Below, one piece after another: positions 40,754 to 49,671 of a stretch of DNA of 64,000 nucleotides. The DNA comes from Planctomycetota bacterium (GTDB taxonomy: Bacteria; Planctomycetota; Planctomycetia; Planctomycetales; Planctomycetaceae), in the NCBI GenBank assembly GCA_023417655.1, contig JAEZFD010000043.1, forward strand, positions 62,001 through 126,000, in the 5' to 3' direction. The notes beneath the pieces were generated by a model. It made no database searches. It was not told where the DNA came from and worked only from the letters and a program-made list of their open reading frames with translations. The translations under genes were made by a program, and so were the position numbers. Numbering within the stretch: the first letter of the stretch is position 1; every line of letters starts with the position of its first letter.

Positions 40754-42607
40754 ATGCGAGTGTTCGTCAAACGGGATCTCGACGGCTTCTGCGGGCTCTT
40801 CGTCGACAATCTGGTGCAGGTGCTGTTGATCGTCGGCTTGGGAATCGGTCTGTGCGGCATGTCGCCGGAGCTGATTTACGGCACCATCCTGCCGGGGACT
40901 GCGATCAGCCTGTTGGTCGGAAATCTGTTCTACGCCTGGCAGGCGCATCGTCTCGCCAGGAAGACCGGTCGCGATGACGTCACGGCGCTCCCATTCGGGG
41001 TCAATACACCGTCTCTGATCGTCTACATCTTCTTCGTGATCAAGCCGGAGTTCGACCGGACCGGTGACCCGATTGCCGCGTGGAAGATGGGCCTGCTGGC
41101 CTGCCTTGGCAGTGGAATCATCGAGTTGGTCGGGGCGTTTCTTGCTGGACCGATTCGACGGGCAACTCCCCGTGCGGCCCTGCTTTCCACACTGGCCGGG
41201 ATCGCCATCGGGTTCATCTCGATGACATTTGCCTTGCAGATTTTCACGAAACCGCTGATCTCGATGCTGCCGCTGGCGATCGTGCTGGTCGGTCTCTTTT
41301 CACGGGCTTCGCTGCCGTTGGGATTGCCATCGGGCTTCGTCGCTGTATTGGTCGGGACCGGGATTGCCTGGCTCATGGTTCCGTTGCAGGGAGTCTCTTC
41401 TCTCCCCACGTGGATGACATTTGGTGCAGCAAGTGCCGGGGCCGTTCAGGACTCATTGGCCCATATCAAATTCTCTCCTCCGATCTGGTGCTGGCCCATG
41501 ATTCAGGAGGCTTTTGAGAAGATCGAGCACTGGCTGCCGCTGCTGTCGGTTGTGATTCCGATGGGACTCTTCAATGTCGTCGGGAGTCTCCAGAACATCG
41601 AATCTGCCGAGGCCGCAGGCGATCGGTATCCGACCACCCCTTCCATGTTCGTGAACGGTCTTTCAACGATCATTGCAGCGCTATTCGGGAGTTGTTACCC
41701 GACAACGATCTATATCGGCCATCCCGGGTGGAAGGCACTGGGAGCGCGGGCCGGGTATTCGACGCTCAATGGCTTTGTGATGGTCGGTTTGGCGTTATTC
41801 GGACTCCTCGGAGTGGTCGCGGCTGTGATTCCAATTGAAGCCGGAGCGGCGATCGTGCTCTGGATCGGTATCATCATTACTGCTCAGGCCTTCCGGGCGA
41901 CTCCGGAAGAACATGCACCCGCCGTTGCCGTCGGGTTGTTCCCTGCCATTGCTGCCTGGGGAGCCACTGTGATGATGGGGACGCTGGGAGTGGCTCAAGG
42001 GCGTTCCCTGCTCGATCTGGTGAAGCCCGCTCCTCCGGTTGCCGTTGTTTCTGTCGATGCTCCGCCAGCGGAAGCTCTCCCCGCAGAAGCTCCGGCGACG
42101 GCATCAGCAAACTCAGCTGAAACTGCGGCACCGGAAACGGCAGCACCTCTGTTCCCCCCCGATGGAACAACGGCGAACGCGCCAAGCGAACAGGCTGACA
42201 CACCGGAATCACCTGCCCCTCCGGCCGTTTCTCCGCCGCGTGGCCCTGATCGCTCGCTGGTGGAGGTCAGCGGCTTTCTTGTGCATGGAATGCTGGTCAT
42301 GGAACGCGGGTACATCTTCACATGCATGATTCTTGCGGCGGCGTCGGCCTGTCTGATCGACCGTAATTTCACGGCTGCGGCCATCTGGATGCTGATCGCA
42401 GCGGCCTTCACAGGCTTGGGGGTGATGCACGCATATCAGGTCGCTAATCCATTTGCGCTGGATTATCTGTTCCGATTCAGTCCACCCGCCGAGGGCGGTT
42501 ACTTCTATCGGGCTGACGATATTCTGGTCGGATATCTGCTTTGCGCCATCTTTTTCTTCGTCATTGGAAAATGGTCGAAAGGCCGTCCCTTGACCGGCGG
42601 TCATTGA
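40754..42607 (+). CDS. NCS2/AzgA-like permease with Ala/Pro-rich loop
   Basis: The 617-residue protein has about 12 to 14 membrane helices with GRDDVTALPFGVNTPSLIVYIFFVIKPEF early, ALPFGVNTP being the conserved segment of AzgA-type nucleobase permeases. GSLQNIESAEAAGDRYPTTPSMFVNGLSTIIAALFGSCYPTTIYIGHPGWKALGARAGYSTLNG in the middle is the family's second conserved region. Between helices near residues 420-505 (about 42020-42255) is an unusual stretch dominated by alanine and proline, not found in the family. Likely a xanthine, uracil or adenine:proton symporter, but substrate is unproven. It may work with the nucleoside carrier upstream. Confidence 0.82.
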   Translation: MRVFVKRDLDGFCGLFVDNLVQVLLIVGLGIGLCGMSPELIYGTILPGTAISLLVGNLFYAWQAHRLARKTGRDDVTALPFGVNTPSLIVYIFFVIKPEFDRTGDPIAAWKMGLLACLGSGIIELVGAFLAGPIRRATPRAALLSTLAGIAIGFISMTFALQIFTKPLISMLPLAIVLVGLFSRASLPLGLPSGFVAVLVGTGIAWLMVPLQGVSSLPTWMTFGAASAGAVQDSLAHIKFSPPIWCWPMIQEAFEKIEHWLPLLSVVIPMGLFNVVGSLQNIESAEAAGDRYPTTPSMFVNGLSTIIAALFGSCYPTTIYIGHPGWKALGARAGYSTLNGFVMVGLALFGLLGVVAAVIPIEAGAAIVLWIGIIITAQAFRATPEEHAPAVAVGLFPAIAAWGATVMMGTLGVAQGRSLLDLVKPAPPVAVVSVDAPPAEALPAEAPATASANSAETAAPETAAPLFPPDGTTANAPSEQADTPESPAPPAVSPPRGPDRSLVEVSGFLVHGMLVMERGYIFTCMILAAASACLIDRNFTAAAIWMLIAAAFTGLGVMHAYQVANPFALDYLFRFSPPAEGGYFYRADDILVGYLLCAIFFFVIGKWSKGRPLTGGH

Positions 42608-43044
42608 TCTTGGCTTGCGGATTCGCTGTAATATCCGTTGTCAAAAAGAGATGCGATTCAGGAGCGGCGATCAGACTCAAGTTCTGTCGCAAATGATTCA
42701 TCAAGGAAACGGGGTCAAGTTTTTCGAATCGGGGAATTCAATACTTCTGAGATGTCCATTGACGAGAATTCCACATTGGGACAAGCGACGCTCGATGCGT
42801 TGATTGTCTACACTCCTGAATGTTCCGAGGTGGCGATCAGAAATTGTGATTCTCGCAGAGAACCTGATCGCGTGTCCTGATGAAGCCTGTCACCGGATCT
42901 ACAATTCCGGCTCGACCTGATTCGTCCGAACTCGTCGGAATCCCGCCTGTTCGAATCTTCCCGGCCAGTCCTGATTGAGTTCGCCTTGCCGGAAGAGTTT
43001 CCTTGCCGCCGTTGATCTGGTTCGGGTGGCGACCGGGAAACTGC
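42608..43044. other. Intergenic region of about 440 bp upstream of respiratory block
   Basis: No convincing gene. A plus-strand frame at 42638-42880 is a possible small protein but lacks a ribosome-binding site and family resemblance. The promoter of the respiratory operon probably lies here. No RNA or repeat signal was recognised. Confidence 0.5.
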
Positions 43045-43923
43045 ATGAACCAGACTGCTTGTCGCCGTATGAAATTTCTCAACCTTCCAGTCATCTCGAG
43101 CCTCTGTCTGACTCTGCTGCTTTCAGGGGGATGCGGGAAAGGACCGCGCCGCGAAGGGATCGGAGGGGGAGCGAAGACTCCGGTTTCCGTCAATTTGCTG
43201 TTCGATGAGCTTCCGGAAAAAGAAGTTGAGTCACCCGAAGCGGCATCCGGCGAAAAGGTCACCACTTTCGGTACTTTCAAAGGTCAGGTTCGCATTGTCG
43301 GAACTGAGGCCGAGCTGAAGTCGCTACTCTCTGCTCAGAAACAGATTCCCTGCAATAAGGACTCTGTAGCGGATCCATCGCTGGTAGTCACAGCTCAGCA
43401 TGGGCTGGGGAATGTTTTTATTTATCCCACGACTGTTCCAAATGCGGAGATCCCTGCGGCCTCTCAGGAGCCCGTTGTAATTGACCGCAAAAACTGTTTG
43501 CTGGTCCCGCATGCCGTGACCCTGAGGGTCGGACAGCCACTGGAGCTCAGCGACAGTGAAGGCAGCGGCACAGATGTGAGGATTTCCTCCGCGACAAAAG
43601 AGTTTCAGGCCACGCTGACCAAATCGGGAACCCCTTCCTCCAAGACTGTGTTCCAATCGGCGGAGCCTGTTCCGGTTCCGGTCACTGTTCACAATGCCCC
43701 ATGGATGACGTCCTTTGTTCTCGTCTCCGCTCATCCTTGGGTGGGTGTGTCCGGACCTGAGGGCAGCTTTGAAATCCCGCGGCTTCCCGCCGGCGATTAT
43801 GAATTCGTCGTCTGGCATGAGAAGGCCGGTCGACAGCCCAAGACTGTTTCAGTTTCGGTGGGGGCTGATGAAACTGCAGAAACAGTGATCGAGATCCCCG
43901 CTGCTTCACTGTTGAGGCCGTGA
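43045..43923 (+). CDS. Lipoprotein with cupredoxin-like/regulatory domain
   Basis: A lipoprotein signal ends LLLSGGCGKG (cysteine at the lipobox). The remaining protein (292 residues in total) includes FKGQVRIVGTEAELKSLL..., a segment with NVFIYPTTVPNAEIPAASQEPVVIDRKNCLLVPHAVTLRVGQPLEL that resembles cupredoxin-like exported domains, and a C-terminal carboxypeptidase-regulatory-like beta sandwich (GPEGSFEIPRLPAGDYEFVVWHEKAGRQPKTVSVSVG). No clear copper-binding set of residues is visible. I use ATG 43045; ATG 43069 (MKFLNLPV) is an alternative. It precedes the cytochrome genes and may be a respiratory accessory protein. Confidence 0.7.
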   Translation: MNQTACRRMKFLNLPVISSLCLTLLLSGGCGKGPRREGIGGGAKTPVSVNLLFDELPEKEVESPEAASGEKVTTFGTFKGQVRIVGTEAELKSLLSAQKQIPCNKDSVADPSLVVTAQHGLGNVFIYPTTVPNAEIPAASQEPVVIDRKNCLLVPHAVTLRVGQPLELSDSEGSGTDVRISSATKEFQATLTKSGTPSSKTVFQSAEPVPVPVTVHNAPWMTSFVLVSAHPWVGVSGPEGSFEIPRLPAGDYEFVVWHEKAGRQPKTVSVSVGADETAETVIEIPAASLLRP

Positions 43924-43974
43924 GTTCAAGTGAGACATCGCGACCGGGCCCCAAGTGTAACTGACAGAGAAACG

Positions 43975-44166
43975 ATGACGGCCATTCCATTTCCATCCCG
44001 AATTCTGACCACCAGCCTGGTGCTGGGAGTTTTTGTTTGTGCATTGGGATGCCGTCCCGAGTCCAGTCGGGTGTCGACACCAGTGAAGACTGTGGACGAC
44101 GTCAAAATTCATGTCGGCCCGGCGGAGACAGAACAGAAGACCGCCGAAAAAGAGGACGCCGCCTGA
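43975..44166 (+). CDS. Very small lipoprotein
   Basis: A 63-residue product with lipoprotein signal MTAIPFPSRILTTSLVLGVFVCALGC then a short acidic tail (RPESSRVSTPVKTVDDVKIHVGPAETEQKTAEKEDAA). Lipobox ALGC with cysteine near residue 26. It lies between the larger lipoprotein and the di-heme cytochrome on the same strand, so it may be an oxidase accessory subunit. Function unknown. The frame opens upstream to 43930. Confidence 0.65.
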   Translation: MTAIPFPSRILTTSLVLGVFVCALGCRPESSRVSTPVKTVDDVKIHVGPAETEQKTAEKEDAA

Positions 44167-44241
44167 GTGCTGTGCCTGACAGGGTTCATCATCGAGGAAC
44201 AGGTGTCAGGCCGTTAAACGGGCGACGAAGTGTGGTCAGAG

Positions 44242-45753
44242 ATGAGTCTGCCTCAAAATTGGAAATCATTTAGGTCGAGTTTTCTGGTGAAAAACCGTGT
44301 ATCCCTGCTGATTCTGTTCCTCTTCATCTCTGGTTGCCAGAAGGTGGAGTTCTCGCATCGCGCGGAGTACTACGACCTCGAGCCCTATGCCCAGGAGTTC
44401 GTTGATCAGGTGCTGACGAAGCACTTCGGAACGGTCACCGACATGGTGATTTGGGATCGTCTGAAGCTGCAGGGGAATCTGGCCCAGGGGAAAGTGGAGC
44501 TGGCTTCGAACGAGTCCGGGAAAACTCGACTCGTGCTGAACCTGACCAGCCAGTCGGAACTGGAAATCACGCCGGGGACCGAGATCCTCTGGTTGAACGG
44601 CGATCTGTCCGGAAAAGAGAGTGGCTGGATCGCCGAGTGGAATCCCCTGACGCAGACCGCAACTTTGGAAACCCGACTGGAAACACTCCCCGTCGCTGGA
44701 ACTGAAGTGATTATCGGCCCCGGTCAGGTTCTGGTTCAGGGACGCCATCTTTACGCCGAGCACTGTCAGCATTGCCACGGAGTCACCGGCGACGGAGCAG
44801 GCCCGACGGCGCAGTACCTCAATCCACTGCCTCGCGATTATCGACGCGGGATTTACAAATTCACGCTGACTCAAGCGACCGAACGCGCAAGCCGCGAAGA
44901 CCTGACACGAATTCTGGTTGAGGGGATTCCAGGGACGTACATGCCCTCCTTCAAGCTCATGTCCCCCGGCGAAATGCAGGCCACTGTCGAGTATGTCCTG
45001 TGGCTGTCGATGCGGGGAGAGGTTGAACAGCAGGCGATTCGGCTCGTCGCCGGTGACTTCTCCAAGCAGGCTGTTCAGGAACGTGTTGAAAAAGGTCTGA
45101 AGGAAAAAGCCGAAGGCGAAGAAGACTTCGAAACCGCCGAAGGCATCAAGGAAGAGTTTCTCGAACTCGCGAATGATCCTGATGAGCTGCTGTCGGAATT
45201 GATGGACTCAGTCGACGTGATGGTCAGCCGCTGGGAAAGTGCTCAGGAGCCTGATTCGCAAGTCGTTCCCAAAGAGAAGTGGGTCGGAAATGACCCGGCA
45301 TCTGTTGAACGCGGACGCAAATTGTATCTCTCGGCCGATTTGAACTGCTTCGCCTGTCACGGAGAAGCCGGATTTGGTGATGGTCCGCAGACGTTCGCGA
45401 TTACCAAGGATCTGATGACCGGTAAGGATAATCCCCTGCCCGGCCTATACGACGCCTGGGGAAATCCATCGCCGCCGCGAAACCTGCATCAGGGGATTTA
45501 TCGGGGCGGACGCCGTCCGATCGACCTGTATGCACGCATTCATGCGGGGATCAAAGGGACCGCGATGCCGGCATTCGGGACCAAATTAAAGGACCAGGAG
45601 ATTTGGGACATCGTCAATTTTGTTTACAGTGTCCCGTTTGAGGCTCCGCGTGCTGGAGATGGATTGAAGGTTCCGGCGGCAAATGTGCCGACTGCGGCAC
45701 CCCCTTCCGCTTCAAATTCTGCGGCGACGCAGGACGAGGTTGTTTCGAAGTAA
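44242..45753 (+). CDS. Di-heme cytochrome c lipoprotein
   Basis: The protein has two CxxCH haem-binding sites, CQHCH (near residue 175) and CFACH (near residue 369), each with a later methionine candidate (ATVEYVLWLSM; AMPAFGTKL), and a lipoprotein-type N-terminus (LLILFLFISGCQK). A long region before the first haem (about 140 residues) and a charged linker between the haems (KEKAEGEEDFETAEGIKEEFLELANDPDELL) are not typical of small c cytochromes. It sits directly before cytochrome oxidase subunit II and probably delivers electrons to it, replacing the fused cytochrome of caa3 enzymes. Start uncertain: GTG 44230, ATG 44242 or GTG 44287; I list 44242. Confidence 0.85.
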   Translation: MSLPQNWKSFRSSFLVKNRVSLLILFLFISGCQKVEFSHRAEYYDLEPYAQEFVDQVLTKHFGTVTDMVIWDRLKLQGNLAQGKVELASNESGKTRLVLNLTSQSELEITPGTEILWLNGDLSGKESGWIAEWNPLTQTATLETRLETLPVAGTEVIIGPGQVLVQGRHLYAEHCQHCHGVTGDGAGPTAQYLNPLPRDYRRGIYKFTLTQATERASREDLTRILVEGIPGTYMPSFKLMSPGEMQATVEYVLWLSMRGEVEQQAIRLVAGDFSKQAVQERVEKGLKEKAEGEEDFETAEGIKEEFLELANDPDELLSELMDSVDVMVSRWESAQEPDSQVVPKEKWVGNDPASVERGRKLYLSADLNCFACHGEAGFGDGPQTFAITKDLMTGKDNPLPGLYDAWGNPSPPRNLHQGIYRGGRRPIDLYARIHAGIKGTAMPAFGTKLKDQEIWDIVNFVYSVPFEAPRAGDGLKVPAANVPTAAPPSASNSAATQDEVVSK

Positions 45754-45852
45754 ATTCAGGTGCATGGGGGCCGTCGGGTGGACTCGACCGGCTCTGATCT
45801 GCTTGACCTGGCGTTTTTTCTGAATAATGAATAATCCACCGAGGTTCGGATC

Positions 45853-46731
45853 GTGAAGTGGTTCTGGTGCGTATTTTTCATGATCTGGCCGATTCTGGCA
45901 GTGGTCCTCTGCCTGGTTGCGCCGTCGCAGGGGTGGTGGTTCCCTTCCGAATCCGTCAACCCGCTGGGACGCCGGATCGACCACTTGTTCTATGTGATTC
46001 TCTGGATCACGACAGCGGTGTTCATCCTGACACAGGTCGGTCTGGGATACGCTCTGTTCATGGGAGCAAAGAAGTCTGAAGCCGGCAGCACAGAAAAAGC
46101 ATGGTATTCACACGGCAGGCATGAGCTGGAAGTGGCGTGGAGCGTGATTCCGGCGATCGTGCTGTTGTTCATCGCGCTCTATCAGCTGGATGTCTGGGCG
46201 GAATATCGGGTGACTGATGCCTTCCCCAGAAAAGAGATGGAAGGCGTGTTGACGCGACTGAATCAGAAACGGAGCCCGCGCGACAGTCTGGCTCTGGCTG
46301 AAGTATCAGGCCGACAGTTTGAATGGCGGATCCGATATCCCGGATTTGATGCTCAGGGAAATCTGCTCCCGCTGATGCCTGAGCCACAGCCGACAGACTT
46401 GTACAGCGTCAATGAACTGCGGTTGCCTTCAGGGCATCCGGTGATGATCAATCTCCGGTCAGAGGACGTCCAGCATTCGTTTTTCGTGCCCGATCTGCGA
46501 GTGAAGCAGGATGCCGTACCGGGACTGGTGATTCCGGTCTGGTTTGCGACAGATCACCCGGGGGAGCATCCCCTGATGTGTGCGGAATTGTGTGGCTGGG
46601 GGCATTACAAGATGTATGCCCGTCTGATTACCCAGTCAGAAGAAGATTTTCTTGCGTTTTTGAAGAGTCTGCAACGAGCTCAGAACTTTGACGGCGTGCC
46701 TGAGCAGGCCGGTCAGGACGCTGGCAACTGA
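45853..46731 (+). CDS. coxB: Cytochrome c oxidase subunit II
   Basis: The 292-residue protein has two N-terminal membrane helices and a CuA domain. The metal site is visible: HSFFVPDLRVKQDAVPG and CAELCGWGHYKM (C243, C247, H251, M254, counted from the GTG start at 45853). No C-terminal cytochrome c domain is fused, unlike caa3 subunit II. It receives electrons from cytochrome c and passes them to haem a in subunit I. It begins the oxidase gene run, about 100 bases after the di-heme cytochrome and 80 bases before subunit I. Confidence 0.95.
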   Translation: MKWFWCVFFMIWPILAVVLCLVAPSQGWWFPSESVNPLGRRIDHLFYVILWITTAVFILTQVGLGYALFMGAKKSEAGSTEKAWYSHGRHELEVAWSVIPAIVLLFIALYQLDVWAEYRVTDAFPRKEMEGVLTRLNQKRSPRDSLALAEVSGRQFEWRIRYPGFDAQGNLLPLMPEPQPTDLYSVNELRLPSGHPVMINLRSEDVQHSFFVPDLRVKQDAVPGLVIPVWFATDHPGEHPLMCAELCGWGHYKMYARLITQSEEDFLAFLKSLQRAQNFDGVPEQAGQDAGN

Positions 46732-46813
46732 GAGATTCGGATCTGGGGAATGTCACCCCGGAGTCTGAGTGCCGTGTTCGTGACCTGATGTCCGAGACCT
46801 ATCCTGCTGGAGA

Positions 46814-48643
46814 ATGTTTAAGGTGAGTTCCATCACCCAGTCCCATCCTGCTGAACGGAATGATTTGCCTGCCCCGGCAGACAATCATCTGGCACTGTTG
46901 AAGCAGGTCTGGTGGTTTTCAACGGACCACAAGATCATCGGTCTGCAGTTTCTCATGACGACGCTGATCATGATGATGATCGGCGGGGCGTTTGCGCTGG
47001 GGATCCGCTGGCAGCTCGCCTTCCCATGGGAACAGATGCCGATCTTCGGTCAGCTCGTAGCAAAGAACATCGAGATGGGGGGACAGATCACCCCTGAGTT
47101 CTACACGATGCTCTTCACGATGCATGCCACCGTGATGATCTTTCTGGTCGTGATTCCGGTGCTGGCCGGCGCCTTTGGGAACTTCCTCATTCCGCTGATG
47201 ATTGGCGCGGATGATATGGCGTTCCCGATGCTCAACGCGCTGAGTTACTGGTTCATGTGGCCAGCGATTGTGTTCTTCGCATTTGCGACGGGGATCGGCG
47301 GGGAGGCGACAGGCGTCCGCGGCGGGATGAACGCCGGAGCTGGACAGGGATGGACCTCCTACCCGCTGCTGTCGGCCCTGCCGCAGGCGGCGCCGGGTGC
47401 CGAAGCGGCTCAGTTCTGGTGGTTGCTCGGAGTGACCTTTGTCGGCTTCTCGTCGATGATGGGCTCGATTAACTACATGACGACGATCATCAACATGCGG
47501 GCTCCCGGGATGACACTGTTCCGGATGCCGCTGACGATCTGGGCCATGTTTATTACGGCGATTCTGCAGGCGTTCGCTTTGCCGGTTCTCACTGCTGCCG
47601 GTTTCATGCTGCTGGCTGATCGGACATTCGACACCGGCTTCTTTAAACCGGCCGGGATCGTGGTGAACAATGCGGAACCAACCGTCGGCGGCGGGCAGCC
47701 GCTGCTGTGGCAGCACCTGTTCTGGTTCTACTCCCATCCGGCGGTCTACATCATGATCTTGCCTGCGATGGGGATGGTGTCAGACATGCTGGCATGTATG
47801 ACACGGAAGCCGATCTTCGGGTACAAGCCGATGGTCTATTCGCTCGTTGCCATCGCCGGACTGGGATTCATTGTGTGGGGACACCACATGTTCACGTCCG
47901 GAATGAACCCGTTTATCGGGATGACGTTCATGATCTCCACGGTCATGATCGCTCTGCCGTCAGGGGTGAAAGTCTTCAACTGGATCGGCACCATCTGGGG
48001 CGGTCGGCCGCAGTTCAACACAGTGTTCCTGAACTGCGTGGCGTTCGTCTCCATGTTCATCGTCGGCGGCCTGTCCGGGATCTTCATGGCCGCGGTGCCG
48101 GTTGACGTCTATTTCCACGACACGTACTTCATCGTCGCTCACTTCCACTATGTGCTGTTCGGTGCGACGCTGTTTGGAGTTTTCGGGGCAATTCACTTCT
48201 GGTATCCGAAGATGTTCGGCCGGATGATGAACGAAAAGGTCGGGCAGCTGCACTTCCTGCTGACGTTCATCGGGTTCAATGGAACGTTCTTCCCAATGCA
48301 CCTGCTGGGACTGGCTCCGATGCTGCGTCGATATGCCAACCCGTACCTGTATCCGCATCTCGAAGCCTGGTTGCCGATGAACCAGTTCATGACTATCTGT
48401 GCAATCATCATGGGCTTTGCCCAGTTCCTGCTGATTGGCAACTTCATTTTCAGCTGGTTTTCGAAAACGCCATCGGGACGCAATCCCTGGCATTCGAACG
48501 GTCTGGAATGGTCAGCTCCGTCTCCTCCGGGGCATGGCAACTTCGACATTCCGCCGGTCTGCTACCGCGGGCCGTATGAGTATTCCAATCCAAATCGGGA
48601 AGACGATTACTGGCCGCAATGGGAACCCCCTGCCCGGTCGTGA
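46814..48643 (+). CDS. coxA: Cytochrome c oxidase subunit I (A2-type)
   Basis: The 609-residue protein shows the subunit I core: haem ligand H104 (TMHATVMIF), CuB ligand H308 in WFYSHPAVYI with cross-linked tyrosine Y312, H357-H358, HDTYFIVAHFHYVL with H443 and H445, D134 at the D-channel entrance (GADDMAFPM), and K386 in SGVKVFNW of the K-channel. The A1 glutamate of GHPEV is absent; YSHPAV is the A2 signature. Reduces oxygen to water and pumps protons in the inner membrane. The rest of the enzyme is encoded downstream. Confidence 0.96.
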   Translation: MFKVSSITQSHPAERNDLPAPADNHLALLKQVWWFSTDHKIIGLQFLMTTLIMMMIGGAFALGIRWQLAFPWEQMPIFGQLVAKNIEMGGQITPEFYTMLFTMHATVMIFLVVIPVLAGAFGNFLIPLMIGADDMAFPMLNALSYWFMWPAIVFFAFATGIGGEATGVRGGMNAGAGQGWTSYPLLSALPQAAPGAEAAQFWWLLGVTFVGFSSMMGSINYMTTIINMRAPGMTLFRMPLTIWAMFITAILQAFALPVLTAAGFMLLADRTFDTGFFKPAGIVVNNAEPTVGGGQPLLWQHLFWFYSHPAVYIMILPAMGMVSDMLACMTRKPIFGYKPMVYSLVAIAGLGFIVWGHHMFTSGMNPFIGMTFMISTVMIALPSGVKVFNWIGTIWGGRPQFNTVFLNCVAFVSMFIVGGLSGIFMAAVPVDVYFHDTYFIVAHFHYVLFGATLFGVFGAIHFWYPKMFGRMMNEKVGQLHFLLTFIGFNGTFFPMHLLGLAPMLRRYANPYLYPHLEAWLPMNQFMTICAIIMGFAQFLLIGNFIFSWFSKTPSGRNPWHSNGLEWSAPSPPGHGNFDIPPVCYRGPYEYSNPNREDDYWPQWEPPARS

Positions 48644-48696
48644 TCTCACCCGCGTCAATTTATGAGTGATTTGAAGTTTCAAAAGTTGTGTCTGAA

Positions 48697-49671
48697 ATGA
48701 AGTCTGAAAACCCGTCCAAGCTCCTGCATCGCATCGCACTGGCCGAGATGGCTCTCGTGCTGGTGGTGCTCGTGTTTGGCGCGCTGACCACGACCAAGAA
48801 TGCCGGAATGGCGTTCGCGGACTGGCCGACTAGTGACGGCTACTTCATGGTGACCTATCCCTGGCTGCGTGATTTCGCCAAGGACTGGGACAAGTTCCTG
48901 GAGCATGGCCACCGACTGGCCGCCATGGTCATCGGACTGTGGTCGATCCTGATGGCTGTTTCGGCATTCTTTCTGGAGCGGCGATCGGCGATTCGAACAC
49001 TGGGAATCGCGATTCTGCTGGGAGTCATTCTGCAGGGAATTCTGGGCGGGGTGCGTGTCCGTCTGGACGCCCGCGTGCTGGCGATGCTGCATGGCATTCT
49101 TGCCGGCATCGTTGTGTCGATGATGGGCGTGATGATCGCAATGACCAATTCAAAGTGGGTAACTCAGGGAACGATTCCCGCTGAGCGACCGTTAAGCGGT
49201 TTGAAGTGGTCGGCGTTTGCTTGCGTCTTTCTGCTGCTGGCTCAATACGTCTACGGGGGGCTGGTCCGCCATCTGGGAACCGGTCTGCATGAGCATCTGG
49301 GACTTGGCTTCCTTGTGTTCATTGCGATCTGCGTGAATGCATATCGGGCTGAAAAGGTCGGGCACCGGTGGCTCCGAAATTCGGCTCGCATGTTGGTGGT
49401 GCTGGCATTGCTGCAGGTGCTGTTCGGGTTGAAAACCTGGGCTCTGAAATACGGCTTTCCCCAGGCGGGATATGTTGCCGTTGTGGATTCAATTCAGGCG
49501 GTTTCTCTGCGGACCCTGCATATGGTCTGGGGAGTCATGCTGCTGATGACCGCTGTGGTCAACGTGCTGAAAGTTTATCGAGTTGCCGGCGCATCTCAGG
49601 CGGCCACTGCGGAGAACGCGGTGCGACCTGATGCTGGCTCAAAGTTGCTGCCGAGTGGAGGTCAATCATGA
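48697..49671 (+). CDS. ctaA: Haem A synthase (CtaA/COX15)
   Basis: The 324-residue protein (from ATG 48697; GTG 48688 is possible) has eight predicted membrane helices and the family's histidines, such as the H in FLEHGHRLAA and the later HEHLGLGF and RTLHMVWG. CtaA hydroxylates haem O to haem A, needed for the a-type haems in this oxidase. Its stop overlaps the CtaB start in an ATGA arrangement (49668-49671), so the two are translationally coupled. The nearby oxidase genes make an operonic role clear. Confidence 0.92.
   Translation: MKSENPSKLLHRIALAEMALVLVVLVFGALTTTKNAGMAFADWPTSDGYFMVTYPWLRDFAKDWDKFLEHGHRLAAMVIGLWSILMAVSAFFLERRSAIRTLGIAILLGVILQGILGGVRVRLDARVLAMLHGILAGIVVSMMGVMIAMTNSKWVTQGTIPAERPLSGLKWSAFACVFLLLAQYVYGGLVRHLGTGLHEHLGLGFLVFIAICVNAYRAEKVGHRWLRNSARMLVVLALLQVLFGLKTWALKYGFPQAGYVAVVDSIQAVSLRTLHMVWGVMLLMTAVVNVLKVYRVAGASQAATAENAVRPDAGSKLLPSGGQS

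Noticed and set aside
39391..40860. 489-codon minus-strand frame over the MFS gene
   Set aside because: Composition is histidine, glutamine and arginine rich as expected from the complement of a membrane protein gene; the plus strand encodes clear membrane helices.
42638..42880. Possible 80-residue protein before the respiratory operon
   Set aside because: Start lacks a ribosome-binding site and the sequence has no recognisable domain; kept as intergenic.
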